Source of the DNA: CATQHD01 sp965243165 | GTDB lineage: Bacteria; Actinomycetota; Acidimicrobiia; Spongiisociales; Spongiisociaceae | Reading direction: 5' to 3' | NCBI GenBank assembly: GCA_965243165.1 | Contig: OZ251535.1 | Coordinates: forward strand, 2,046,001-2,110,000 | Length of the DNA: 64,000 nucleotides | Shown: piece by piece, positions 8,609-17,235 of the stretch | How positions within the stretch are numbered: position 1 is the first letter of the stretch | Layout: each line of letters opens with the position of its first letter | Translations under genes and position numbers: made by a program | The notes under the pieces: generated by a model | What the model saw: only the letters and a program-made list of their open reading frames with translations | The model's database searches: none | Told to the model about the DNA's origin: nothing

Positions 8609-8878
8609 ATCTGTCACACCCCCTCGATACCTTGGGCGTACAGAAACCGCAGCCGATCCGGATGCTGCGGTCATACAGAGGCCGCTCCTCCCAGGGCCGA
8701 GGCTCCAAGGGCGGGGCGGCCGACCTGGCTGTGCCGAGGCGGATCGGGCGCAGAGGGCCTAAACACGCCCTTTGGGTCCGAAGACGGTGGTTCGGAGGCG
8801 GCGGGGGCGGGGCCCGGCGAAGCCGGGGCGGGGGGCGGAGAACGCGAAAAACGAATGCGCTGCCCGGGCTTGGATTCG
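8609..8878 (+). repeat. Dispersed intergenic repeat R1, copy b
   Basis: This is the second long copy of R1 (see 3613-3878), with the hairpin CCCGGCGAAGCCGGG at 8813-8827. It leads directly into element B copy 2. The 670-base gap between binding protein and permease therefore consists of B copy 1, R1 and B copy 2. No gene is seen in it. Confidence 0.8.
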
Positions 8879-8892
8879 GTTCGGTTTGAGAA

Positions 8893-9006
8893 GACGGGCT
8901 GATACGCAGATGGATAGAGGTTGTTGCCGGCCGGCGGGTTGTCTGCCGGGGGTTTCGCCGTGAGGCCAACGCATCCGAACAACCCGGTCAGCCCTGTCCG
9001 CTCGTC
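8893..9006 (+). repeat. Inverted-end element B, copy 2 (overlaps the permease start)
   Basis: The left end GACGGGCTGATACG and right end CCTGTCCGCTCGTC are imperfect inverted repeats. The core TTGTCTGCCGGGGGTTTCGCC matches copy 1 almost exactly. All plausible start codons of the downstream permease (TTG 8921, 8924, 8939 and GTG 8960) lie inside this element. Confidence 0.75.
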
Positions 9007-10603
9007 CTCTAAAACCCCCGGCCGCCAGCCCCCTGCGGAAGTCCGGCGCAGGCGCCGCCGCCCCGGGCTCGGGGCCGCCGCCGGTCTGATCGGCCTCTTG
9101 TTCCTCTTCCCGGCGGGGTACCTGGCCTGGAGAAGCCTCAGCCTGGGGGGGAACTTCTGGGCGGTGCTGACCAGCGCCCGCACCCTCCGCCCCCTCGCCA
9201 ACTCCCTGCTGATCGCCTCCTCCGCCGCCGCCTCGTGCACCGTCATCGGAACGGCCCTGGCCTGGCTGACCGCCCGCACCGACCTCCCCGGGCGGCGCTT
9301 CTGGCGGCTGGTGCTGGCCCTGCCGCTGGTAATCCCCTCCTTCGTCGGCGCCACCGCCCTGCTCTCCGCCTTCGGACGGGGCGGCCTGCTGCCGTTCCTG
9401 CCCCGGATCGAAGGCTTCTGGGGCGCCTTCCTGGTCTTGACCTGGCTCTGCTATCCGTACGTCTACCTGCCGGTCCTGGCCCGCCTCTCCACCACCTCCT
9501 CGTCTATGGAGGAAGCCGCCCGCCTGCTGGGCGACCCGCCCCTGCGCACGGCGGCGAGGGTGGTGCTCCCCAACATCCGATCCACCATGGCGGCCGGGGG
9601 GATGCTGGTCTTCCTGTACGGGCTGAGCGACTTCGGGGCGGTGGCGATGATGCGGTTCGACACCATCACCCGCGCCATCTTCTCCTCCCGGCTCTTCGAC
9701 CGCGCCGCCTCCCTCACGCTGGGGCTGGTGCTGGCGGTCCTGGCCCTGGCCGCGGCGGGGGCGGAACGGGCGGTTACACCCCGCCGCAAGACCGGACCCG
9801 CCATCGGACGCGCCCAGGTCCAGTACCGGCTGGGCCGCGCCAAGGCCCCGGCGCTGATGCTGGTGGGCGGGGTGGCCGCCCAGGCTTTGGCGGCCCCGCT
9901 GGCGGTGTTCGCCTTCTGGGTGCTGCGGGGCTCCTCCACCGTCGGGGTCGGCTATTCGGGAATCGGGGACGGCCTCGGTTTCCTGATCCGGCCCTCCCTC
10001 AACTCGGCGGCCGCCTCCCTGTCCGCCGGGATAGCCGCCGCCGCCCTCACCCTGCCGGTCGCCTACGCGTCGGCCCGCCGCCGAAGCTGGGCGTCGGACG
10101 CGGCGGCCGCCTCCGTAACCTCGACGTTCGCATTGCCGGGGCTGGTGGTGGCGCTGGCCATGGTGTTCTGGGCGATCCAGGCGCCCGGACCCCTGGCGGC
10201 CCTCTACCAGAGCCTCCCCCTGCTGATCCTCGCCTATGTGCTGCACTTCGGGGCCAAGTCGATGCGCGCCTCCCAGGCGGCGGTCGGCGACATACCCCCC
10301 CGCTACCGAGACGCCGCCCACACCCTCGGCGCCGGGGCCGCCCGCCGGTTCCTGACCGTCGACCTGCCGCTTCTCGCGCCCGGGCTGGTTGCCGGAGGCG
10401 GGTTGGTGATGCTCGCCGCCCTCAAGGAACTGCCCGCCACGCTCCTGTTGGCCCCGACCGGCTTCGAAACCCTGGCCACCGGCATCTGGAACGCCGCCGA
10501 GGACGGATTCTTCGCCGAGGTGGGTATAGCCTCGCTGGTGTTGATCCTGCTGTCGGGCGTCCTCACCTGGGTGTTCGTCCTGCGCCGCGAGCTGAGGGTG
10601 TGA
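8921..10603 (+). CDS. Iron(III)-type ABC transporter permease (FbpB-like, duplicated domain)
   Basis: The protein is 560 residues if started at TTG 8921. It has about twelve hydrophobic segments in two homologous halves. Each half carries a cytoplasmic coupling (EAA-type) loop: MEEAARLLGDPPLRTAARVVLPNI in the first and RYRDAAHTLGAGAARRFLTVDLPLL in the second. This is the FbpB/ThiP architecture. The first 30 or so residues are encoded by element B copy 2 and resemble no transporter. The first TM helix begins only at about residue 50 (AAAGLIGLLFLFPAGYLAW). The true start is uncertain (TTG 8921/8924/8939 or GTG 8960). The stop overlaps the GTG of the next gene by 4 bases. Function: ferric iron import with the products at 7244 and 570. 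Confidence 0.8.
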   Translation: MLPAGGLSAGGFAVRPTHPNNPVSPVRSSSKTPGRQPPAEVRRRRRRPGLGAAAGLIGLLFLFPAGYLAWRSLSLGGNFWAVLTSARTLRPLANSLLIASSAAASCTVIGTALAWLTARTDLPGRRFWRLVLALPLVIPSFVGATALLSAFGRGGLLPFLPRIEGFWGAFLVLTWLCYPYVYLPVLARLSTTSSSMEEAARLLGDPPLRTAARVVLPNIRSTMAAGGMLVFLYGLSDFGAVAMMRFDTITRAIFSSRLFDRAASLTLGLVLAVLALAAAGAERAVTPRRKTGPAIGRAQVQYRLGRAKAPALMLVGGVAAQALAAPLAVFAFWVLRGSSTVGVGYSGIGDGLGFLIRPSLNSAAASLSAGIAAAALTLPVAYASARRRSWASDAAAASVTSTFALPGLVVALAMVFWAIQAPGPLAALYQSLPLLILAYVLHFGAKSMRASQAAVGDIPPRYRDAAHTLGAGAARRFLTVDLPLLAPGLVAGGGLVMLAALKELPATLLLAPTGFETLATGIWNAAEDGFFAEVGIASLVLILLSGVLTWVFVLRRELRV

Positions 10604-12000
10604 AGCCCGGCCTGGCGGGGAAAGCGGCCCTGGTGGGCCTGGCCGTCTTCCTGGCAACCCTGGCCGGGCTTCCGATCCGCGCCTCCTACGGCGCCCGCAC
10701 CTCCGCCGACGAACCCCAGTATCTGCTGACCGCCCTCTCCATCGCCGAAGACCGGGACCTCGACATCGCCGACCAGCGCCGCTCGGGCGCCTACCGGGAA
10801 TTCCACGAGGCGGCGCTGCCCGTCCAGACCGTCCTCCGCCCGGACGGGTCGCGGGTCAGCCCGCACAATCCGCTCCTCCCCCTCTACCTGGCCGCCCCGA
10901 TGGGCCTGGGGGGGTGGGCGGCCGCCAAGACGGCGCTGGCGGCCCTGGCCGGCGCCTTGGCGGGCCTTCTCACCTGGACGGGGGCTGCGCGGCTGGGCGT
11001 CTCGTTCAGGGCGGCGGCGCCGGTCGCGGCCGTGCTGGGCCTCTCGCCTCCCCTGGCGTTGTACGCCACCCAGGTGTATCCGGAGATTGCGGCCGCGCTG
11101 GCGGTTACGGCGGGGATCGCCGCCGCAACTGGGAAACCCGGCCCCGCCGGGGCGGCCGCCCTGGCCGCGGCGGTCATCGCCCTGCCCTGGCTGGCCGTCA
11201 AGTACATCCCGGTTGCCCTGGTGCTGGCGGCGGCCGGGATCTGGCGGCTGCGAAGCAGACCCCTGCTCTGGGCGGGGCCGGCGGCCGCCATGTTTGCGGC
11301 GGGGGCCCTCTACCTCTGGTTCAACCAGGCCGTGTACGGGGGGTGGACGCCCTATGCATCCGGCGACTTCTTCGTAGGGGGGGAGTTCACCGCCGTGGGC
11401 CCGGCGCCCGACTTCTGGGGCCGCTCGCAGCGGCTGCTCGGTCTGTGGGTCGACCGCGGGTTCGGTCTGGCGGCCTGGCAGCCGGCCTACCTGCTGGCCG
11501 TCCCGGCCATGGCCTGGGCGGTGCGGCGCCGCCTCCCCCACCGGGGGCTGCTGCTGAGCGCAGGGGCGGCGGGCTGGCTGACCGCCGTCTTCCTGGCCCA
11601 GACCATGCACGGCTGGTGGTGGCCGGGCCGCCAAGTGGTGGTGATCCTCCCCGCCCTGGCCCTGCTGCTGATGGCTTGGATCGACCGCGTCCGAGGGCGC
11701 AGGGCCCTCCTCCTGGGCATGGGCGCGGCGGGGGTTGCGGCCTTCCTGGTGCTGGCCGCCGAGGCTTCGACCGGCCGGCTGGCCCTGATCGTCGACTTCA
11801 CCTCCACCGCCAACCCCCTGTACCGGGCGTGGCGCCTCCTCCTGCCCGACTACCTGAACCCCGCCCCCCCGACCTGGTGGCTGCACGGCCTCTGGACCGC
11901 CGCCTTCGCCGCCCTGGCCGCCCTGGGATGGCGGAGCCGCGGCGGCGTTGCCCTCGACGAGGGCGCGAACAGACAGGGGTTGTCGACTCCCTTGCTCTGA
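10600..12000 (+). CDS. GT-C-like polytopic membrane glycosyltransferase (putative)
   Basis: This 466-residue protein starts at GTG 10600, overlapping the permease stop by 4 bases. It has about ten hydrophobic helices. Near the N-terminus, after the first TM helix, lies TSADEPQYLLTALSIAED. This acidic DE pair in the first external loop is characteristic of GT-C fold enzymes (ArnT/PMT-like) that use polyprenyl-phosphate sugars. The loop SPHNPLLPLYLAAPMGLGG and the external segment MHGWWWPGRQ also fit. The acceptor is unknown. Membership with the GT2 fusion and epimerase in an envelope-glycan group is inference. Coupling to an iron permease is odd and may only reflect operon reshuffling. Confidence 0.65.
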   Translation: MKPGLAGKAALVGLAVFLATLAGLPIRASYGARTSADEPQYLLTALSIAEDRDLDIADQRRSGAYREFHEAALPVQTVLRPDGSRVSPHNPLLPLYLAAPMGLGGWAAAKTALAALAGALAGLLTWTGAARLGVSFRAAAPVAAVLGLSPPLALYATQVYPEIAAALAVTAGIAAATGKPGPAGAAALAAAVIALPWLAVKYIPVALVLAAAGIWRLRSRPLLWAGPAAAMFAAGALYLWFNQAVYGGWTPYASGDFFVGGEFTAVGPAPDFWGRSQRLLGLWVDRGFGLAAWQPAYLLAVPAMAWAVRRRLPHRGLLLSAGAAGWLTAVFLAQTMHGWWWPGRQVVVILPALALLLMAWIDRVRGRRALLLGMGAAGVAAFLVLAAEASTGRLALIVDFTSTANPLYRAWRLLLPDYLNPAPPTWWLHGLWTAAFAALAALGWRSRGGVALDEGANRQGLSTPLL

Positions 12001-12109
12001 TCATCCCAGGCCGGCGAACGATCCCCGCCCTTACCGGCGGAGGGGTATCCTCGGTGAAGTCAAGTAGAGGCGCGGGGACGAGCCCCCGCCCATGAACATC
12101 TAGGAGCGC

Positions 12110-14095
12110 ATGATGAGACGACTCTCCGGCAAGAGATTTTCCGGCCTGCTCGGCGTCTTCGTGGTGCTGGCGCTGGCCGCGGCGGCCTGCGGCGGCGAGG
12201 ACACCACCGCCGCCGACGAAGCGGCCGCCGCCCGGGCCGAGGCGGCCACCGCCCAAGCCCAGGCCGACGCCGCCCAAGCCGAAGCCCAAGAAGCCCAGGC
12301 CGAAGCCGAAGCCGCCATGGAGCAAGCCGAAGAAGCGGCTGCGGCCATGGCCGAAGCTCAAGCCGAGCTGGAATCCGCCCAGGCCGAAGCGGCCCAGGCC
12401 ATGGAAGGCGACGAAGCAACCCGAGAGGCGCTGGCCGAGGCCGAAGCCGCCATGCAAGAGGCCCAAGAGGCCGCCGCGGAAGCCGAGTCGGCCGCCGAAA
12501 CAGCCCAGATGCAGGCCGAAGAGGCCCAGATGCAAGCCGAAGAGACGCAGATGCAGATGGAAGCGGCGCAGATGCAAATGGAAGAGATGCAGAGCGGCGG
12601 CACCATCGTCTTCGGCACCAACCAGGAGCCGTCCCAGCTGGACGCCTTCCATGCCACCACCGTCAACGACCAGGCCGTGGCGGCCCAGATCTACGAGACC
12701 CTGGTGCTGTTGGGGCCGGGCATGCAGCTCCATCCGGGGCTGGCCACCAGCTGGAGCCTCAGCCCGGACGCCACCCGCCTGCGCCTCACCCTGCGCGAGG
12801 GGGTGACCTTCCACAACGGCGATGCGTTCGACGCCGAGGCGCTCAAGGCCCACTTCGACCGTATGAAGGGCGAAGTCAAAGGATCCCAGTCGGCGCTGAT
12901 CGCCACGTACTACCAGGACACCGAGGTGATAGACGAAAACACGGTGGAGCTGGTGTTCTCCAAACCCGCCCCCGACGTCCTCATCGACCTGGCCGCCCCC
13001 GGCGCCGCCATCACCAACGCGGCGGCGGTGGCCGAGCTGGGCGACGACGCCGGCCAGAACCCCATCGGCACCGGGCCGTTCGTCTTCGAGGAATGGGTGG
13101 AGGGAAGCCACATCTCCATGGTCCGCAACCCGGACTGGACATGGGGCGCCTTCTCCTTCTACGGCACCACGGGGCCGGCCCGCGTGGAAAGGCTGACCTT
13201 CCGGTTCATCCCGGACGACCAGACCCGCACCTCCGCCCTCTCCACCGGGGAGATCCAATTCCTCGACCTGGTGCCGTTCCAGAACATCGCCCCGCTCGAG
13301 GAGCTGGACGGCATCACGGTGGAGGGCTTCTCCCTCCCCGGCCTGCCGCAGGTGAACTTCATCAGCCCGGCCATCCCGCCCACGTCGGACATCAGGGTGC
13401 GCCAGGCCATCCTGCACGCCGTCAACCAGGAAGAGATCGTCGATCTGGTGTTCTTCGGCCGGGCCCCCCGCGCCTACGGCCCCCTCTCCAGCGACTTCTC
13501 CGAGTACGACCCGATCGTGGAGACCTACTACCCCTACGATCCGGAGCGCTCGGCCGAGCTGCTGGACGAGGCGGGCTGGACGCTGGGCGACGACGGAATC
13601 CGCCGCAAGGACGGCGAGGCGCTCAGCGCCCGGATCATCGAGAACCGCAGCTGGAACCCGTGGGTGACCCTCCTGCAGGATCAGCTGGGGAAGATCGGGT
13701 TCGACGCCGAGGTGATCACGCTGGAAGGAGGGGGGTACTACCAGGACACCGGCGAGACCATCTACGAGCTGGCCTCGATGGGCGACGTGTTCGCCTCTCC
13801 CGCCAGCCTGCGGCGGGACTTCCACTCCAGCTCGATCGGCCCCGGCAACATCAACGTCGGGCACATCGACGACCCGAGGCTGGACGAGCTGCTGGACTCC
13901 GCCTCCGAGGAGACCAACCTCGGAGTCCGGGCCGAGACCCTCTCGGAGGTTCAGCGCTACATCATGGATCAGGCCTACATAGTGCCGATCATCGAGCTGC
14001 ACTTCTTCACGGCGTTCTCCGACGACCTGAGCGGCTTCTCGGTGGACGGAACCGGGTTCTACAAGTACTTCGGCGGAGCGTCCCTGCGCCAGTAA
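12110..14095 (+). CDS. Peptide/nickel-type ABC substrate-binding lipoprotein (SBP_bac_5) with N-terminal coiled-coil stalk
   Basis: This 661-residue protein starts at ATG 12110, with TAGGAG just upstream. A lipoprotein signal ends at Cys27 (LALAAAACGGED). Residues about 31-160 are almost only Ala, Glu, Gln, Asp and Met in heptads (EAQAEAEAAMEQAEEAAAAMAE and similar), a predicted long coiled coil. The family 5 domain starts at about 161 (GGTIVFGTNQEPSQLDAFHA). It has LATSWSLSPDATRLRLTLREGVTFHNGD, NPIGTGPFVFEEW and VRQAILHAVNQEEIV. It feeds the permeases at 14220 and 15155. The stalk is unusual, since family members normally begin the binding domain within about 40 residues of the lipid Cys. 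A similar stalk occurs in the unrelated protein at 24544. Confidence 0.9.
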   Translation: MMRRLSGKRFSGLLGVFVVLALAAAACGGEDTTAADEAAAARAEAATAQAQADAAQAEAQEAQAEAEAAMEQAEEAAAAMAEAQAELESAQAEAAQAMEGDEATREALAEAEAAMQEAQEAAAEAESAAETAQMQAEEAQMQAEETQMQMEAAQMQMEEMQSGGTIVFGTNQEPSQLDAFHATTVNDQAVAAQIYETLVLLGPGMQLHPGLATSWSLSPDATRLRLTLREGVTFHNGDAFDAEALKAHFDRMKGEVKGSQSALIATYYQDTEVIDENTVELVFSKPAPDVLIDLAAPGAAITNAAAVAELGDDAGQNPIGTGPFVFEEWVEGSHISMVRNPDWTWGAFSFYGTTGPARVERLTFRFIPDDQTRTSALSTGEIQFLDLVPFQNIAPLEELDGITVEGFSLPGLPQVNFISPAIPPTSDIRVRQAILHAVNQEEIVDLVFFGRAPRAYGPLSSDFSEYDPIVETYYPYDPERSAELLDEAGWTLGDDGIRRKDGEALSARIIENRSWNPWVTLLQDQLGKIGFDAEVITLEGGGYYQDTGETIYELASMGDVFASPASLRRDFHSSSIGPGNINVGHIDDPRLDELLDSASEETNLGVRAETLSEVQRYIMDQAYIVPIIELHFFTAFSDDLSGFSVDGTGFYKYFGGASLRQ

Positions 14096-14126
14096 CCGGG
14101 GCGGGCCGATTCGAAGCCGAAGGAGG

Positions 14127-14161
14127 GCATGGGGCGCCGGCGGTCGTGCGGCGCCCCATGC
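14127..14161 (+). terminator. Strong hairpin between binding-protein and permease genes
   Basis: GCATGGGGCGCC (14127-14138) pairs perfectly with GGCGCCCCATGC (14150-14161), a 12-bp GC-rich stem with an 11-base loop. No U-run follows, so it may act as a processing or stability hairpin, or a partial attenuator, that keeps binding-protein mRNA in excess rather than as a full terminator. Confidence 0.6.
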
Positions 14162-14219
14162 GGCCTGCGCGCCGTGACGCCCCTCCCCTTCCGCCTGCGG
14201 CCGCAGCGGGGGTAGAGCT

Positions 14220-15155
14220 GTGCTGAGGTACGCCGCGGGCCGGATGATCCTCACCGTCCCCGTCCTGGTGGGGGCGGCGGTGCTGATCTTCCTGCTGATG
14301 CAGCTGGTGCCGGGCGACGCCGTCTCGGCCGTCATGGCCGGAGGGGCCAAGCTCTCCCCCGAACAGCAGATGGAGATGCGGGAGGCGTTCGGCCTCAACC
14401 GTCCGCTGGCGGTGCAGCTGGGGGACTACCTCTGGGGGCTGGTCCAGGGCGACTTCGGCCGGTCCACCCGGTCGGACCGCTCCGTGATATCGCTGGTCGG
14501 CGCCCAGATCCCCTCCACCCTGATCCTGGTGGCGGCCGGGATGGCGGTGGCCCTCCTCATCGGGGTGCCACTGGGGGTGCTGGCCGCCCGGCGGCGCAAC
14601 ACCCTGGTGGACACCGCCGCCATGGGGACGGCGGTGATGGGGCTCTCCATCCCCCAGTTCTGGCTGGGGTTGATGCTGATCCTCCTGTTCGCCGAAACCC
14701 TGGGCTGGTTCCCCGCCCTCAGCTCGGGAGGTTTCAACAAGGGGCTGGTGCTGCCCGCTCTGGCGCTGGGCTTGGCCGAGGCGGCGGTGCTGGCCCGGCT
14801 GGTGCGCAGCAGCCTGATCGAAGCCCTCGAACAGGACTACATGACCACCGCCCGGGCCAAGGGCGCCTCCGACCGCCGCGCCGCCTGGCGGCACGGTCTG
14901 CGCAACGCCCTGGTGCCGGTGGTGACCATGATCGGCCTGCAGGTGGGGAACCTGCTGGGGGCGGCGGTGGTGATCGAGATGCTCTTCGCCCGCCCCGGCC
15001 TGGGCCAGCTGGTGGTCAACAGCATCCTGCGGCGCGACCTGCCGGTGCTGCAGGGCTCGATCCTCATCCTGGCGGCCGTCTTCGTGCTCATCAACCTGGC
15101 GGTCGACATCCTCTACAAGTTCCTCGACCCCCGGGTCGAGCTGGGGGCTTCCTGA
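14220..15155 (+). CDS. Peptide-type ABC transporter permease (DppB-like)
   Basis: The protein is 311 residues, starting at GTG 14220. The N-terminal LRYAAGRMILTVPVLVGAAVLIFLLMQLVPGD is the DppB/OppB opening. Later come six TM helices and the coupling loop EALEQDYMTTARAKGASDRRAAWRHGLRNALVPVVTMIG. The C-terminal VIEMLFARPGLGQLVVNSI is family-typical. It forms the membrane channel with the protein at 15155. The stop and the next ATG overlap by one base (TGATG). Confidence 0.93.
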   Translation: MLRYAAGRMILTVPVLVGAAVLIFLLMQLVPGDAVSAVMAGGAKLSPEQQMEMREAFGLNRPLAVQLGDYLWGLVQGDFGRSTRSDRSVISLVGAQIPSTLILVAAGMAVALLIGVPLGVLAARRRNTLVDTAAMGTAVMGLSIPQFWLGLMLILLFAETLGWFPALSSGGFNKGLVLPALALGLAEAAVLARLVRSSLIEALEQDYMTTARAKGASDRRAAWRHGLRNALVPVVTMIGLQVGNLLGAAVVIEMLFARPGLGQLVVNSILRRDLPVLQGSILILAAVFVLINLAVDILYKFLDPRVELGAS

Positions 15156-16054
15156 TGACCGCCCCGGCCGCCGCCCCCTCCCCCGCTCCGGCGGCGGCCG
15201 GCGAGCCGCATGTCCGCATCTGGCGGCGGCTGGCCGGCCACCGCTCGGTGGTCGCGGGGGGAACGCTGTTCATCCTGGTGCTGGCGTCCGCCCTCTTCGC
15301 CGATTGGATCGCCCCCTACGGCCCGGTTACGACCGATTCTTCCAGCGCCCTGCAGCCGCCCGGCTGGACGCATCTGATGGGCACCGACCAGTTCGGCCGG
15401 GACGTGCTCAGCCGGGTCATCCACGGGGCCAGGCCCTCTTTGATCATGGGCGTCGCCCCCATGCTGATCTCCTCGGTGATCGGAACGGCGGCGGGGATGG
15501 TGCTCGGCTACTACGGGCGCTGGGCCGACCTGCTGATGACCCGCTTCGTGGACATCGCCCTGGCCTTCCCGCCCATCCTCCTGGCCCTGACGGTGGTGGC
15601 GGTGCTGGGGCCGGGCCTGTGGAGCATCGCCCTGGCCCTGGGCCTGTCGGGGATACCTTTCTACATGCGGATGGCGCGCGGCCAGGTCATCCAGGCCAAG
15701 GAGGCGCCCTTCGTGCTCACGGCGGTGGCGGTCGGCGCCGGCGACCTGAGGGTGATGTTCCGCCACATAATCCACCGGGTGTTCCCGCCTATCCTGGTGA
15801 TGATGACCATCCACGTGGCGGGGGCGATCCTGGCCGGGGCCGCCCTCAGCTTCCTGGGCCTGGGCATCCCCCCGCCCAGCCCCGAATGGGGGACCATGAT
15901 CCAGGACGGGCGCGACTTGATTTCTCGGGGGTCGTGGTGGATGGCCTTCTTCCCCGGCGCGGCCCTGGCCGCAACCGTGTTCGCCACCAACCTGCTGGGG
16001 GACGGCCTGCGGGACGTGCTGGACCCCAGATCCAAAGGAGAGCCGATCAGATGA
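15155..16054 (+). CDS. Peptide-type ABC transporter permease (DppC-like)
   Basis: This is a 299-residue DppC/OppC-type permease. After a Pro/Ala-rich cytoplasmic leader come the first TM helix and the family motif HLMGTDQFGRDVLSRVIHGARPSL. The coupling loop is VIQAKEAPFVLTAVAVGAGDLRVMFRHIIHRV, and ALSFLGLGIPPPSPEWGTMIQDGR follows near the C-terminus. The operon has no DppD or DppF ATPase. The gene overlaps the SDR gene by 4 bases (ATGA). An OppF-type ATPase at 46727 could serve it. Confidence 0.93.
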   Translation: MTAPAAAPSPAPAAAGEPHVRIWRRLAGHRSVVAGGTLFILVLASALFADWIAPYGPVTTDSSSALQPPGWTHLMGTDQFGRDVLSRVIHGARPSLIMGVAPMLISSVIGTAAGMVLGYYGRWADLLMTRFVDIALAFPPILLALTVVAVLGPGLWSIALALGLSGIPFYMRMARGQVIQAKEAPFVLTAVAVGAGDLRVMFRHIIHRVFPPILVMMTIHVAGAILAGAALSFLGLGIPPPSPEWGTMIQDGRDLISRGSWWMAFFPGAALAATVFATNLLGDGLRDVLDPRSKGEPIR

Positions 16055-16824
16055 GCGGACGGAGAACGGCGGTGATCACCGGAGGGGCCTCGGGCATCGG
16101 CCGGGGGTGCGCCCTCCGGCTGGCCGGGGACGGATACCGGACGGCGGTGGTGGACATCGACGCCGAGGGCGGAGAACGGGTTGCCGCCCGGATACGGGAG
16201 AACGGCGGAGATTCCTTCTTCTTGGAGTCCGACATAGGCGAACCCGGCGCCTTCGAGGGGATCGCCGCGGCGGCGGAAGACCGCTGGGGCGCCCTCCACT
16301 GCCTGGTCAACAACGCCGGCCTCGACTACCACGAGCCGCTGGCGGAGATGACCCCCGCCGCCTGGGACCGCTGCGTGGCGGTCGACCTGCGCAGCGCCGC
16401 CTTCGCCGCCCAGGCCGCAGCCGGCCTCATGGAGCGCTCCGGAGGCGGGAGCATCATCAACATCGCCTCGGTGATGGCCTGGTACACCTTCCCCGGCTAC
16501 TCCGCCTACACCGCCTCCAAAGCCGGGTTGATCGGCCTCACCAAGACCCTCGCCCTAGAACTGGGGCCCAAGGGGATCCGGGTCAACGCCGTCGCCCCCG
16601 GGTTCATCGACACCGGTGCCTGGGAGCGGGTGCTGGCCTCCCTGGACGACCCCGCCGGGTTCGCCGCCTCGGTGTCGGCCCTCCACCCCCTCGGACGGCG
16701 GGGCCGCCCGGCCGACATCGCCGGCGCGGTGTCCTTCCTGGCCGGAGAAGACGCCTCCTTCATCACCGGCCACACCCTGGTCGTGGACGGCGGCCTCACC
16801 TCCCAGCTGCGCACCCCCGCCTGA
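16051..16824 (+). CDS. Short-chain dehydrogenase/reductase (FabG-like)
   Basis: The protein is 257 residues, with the NAD(P) motif TGGASGIGRGCALRLA, the acidic VDID suggesting NAD(H) preference, the NNAG motif, and the catalytic Ser-Tyr-Lys (IASVMAWYTFPGYSAYTASKAG). The C-terminal FITGHTLVVDGG is typical of classical SDRs. It is coupled to the last permease by an ATGA overlap, so it probably oxidises or reduces an imported compound or its breakdown product. The substrate cannot be read from motifs. Confidence 0.88.
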   Translation: MSGRRTAVITGGASGIGRGCALRLAGDGYRTAVVDIDAEGGERVAARIRENGGDSFFLESDIGEPGAFEGIAAAAEDRWGALHCLVNNAGLDYHEPLAEMTPAAWDRCVAVDLRSAAFAAQAAAGLMERSGGGSIINIASVMAWYTFPGYSAYTASKAGLIGLTKTLALELGPKGIRVNAVAPGFIDTGAWERVLASLDDPAGFAASVSALHPLGRRGRPADIAGAVSFLAGEDASFITGHTLVVDGGLTSQLRTPA

Positions 16825-16825
16825 A

Positions 16826-16839
16826 GGCCACAGGTGGCC
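16826..16839 (+). terminator. Short hairpin just after the SDR stop
   Basis: GGCCAC and GTGGCC form a perfect 6-bp stem with a 2-base loop starting 2 bases after the stop. No U-run is present, so termination is only possible. The rest of the gap to 17241 holds no recognisable gene. GGAGGGACGGTCG and GGAGGGACGATCG occur about 70 bases apart in it as an imperfect direct repeat. Confidence 0.3.
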
Positions 16840-17203
16840 GCAGTCAGCCAACTCCCTCATTTTTCCCCGATTTGGAGATCGGAGGGACGGTCGTGTACAG
16901 TACGGCCGAGGCCCGGTGCCTGGTCCCTGAGGGGTCAGGTGCCCGAACAAGCGGAGGGACGATCGAATGAAGCGACTGCCGTCGGCCAACGGCAACAGCG
17001 CAGCGGTCCTTCGGATGCCCGAGTCCAAGCCCCAGACCGCGCTGAGGGGCTGTTGCGGTCCGCGGCAGAGGCTGACGCACCGCGGCTCAGGCGGTCTTGG
17101 CGATCCCGCACTCAACCCGACACAACTACACCCGGTGCCAGAGGCGGCGCGTATTGATGGAGTCATCCAATCTCCGTTGCCGCAAGGTGCATTATCCCCT
17201 GCC

Positions 17204-17235
17204 GCCAAAATAAGTGGTTGCCAAAATAAGGGTTT
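17204..17235 (+). promoter_or_regulatory. 16-bp tandem direct repeat just upstream of the giant-protein start
   Basis: GCCAAAATAAGTGGTT at 17204-17219 is followed at once by GCCAAAATAAGGGTTT, two mismatches apart. The pair ends 6 bases before ATG 17242, where a ribosome site is expected. It is AT-rich against a GC-rich flank, so it could be a regulator-binding site or a translation-enhancing leader. Confidence 0.35.

Noticed and set aside
12301..12600. Reading the Ala/Glu stalk as a separate structural protein or frameshift artefact
   Set aside because: The frame is continuous from lipoprotein signal through stalk to the family 5 domain, and the same layout recurs at 24544.
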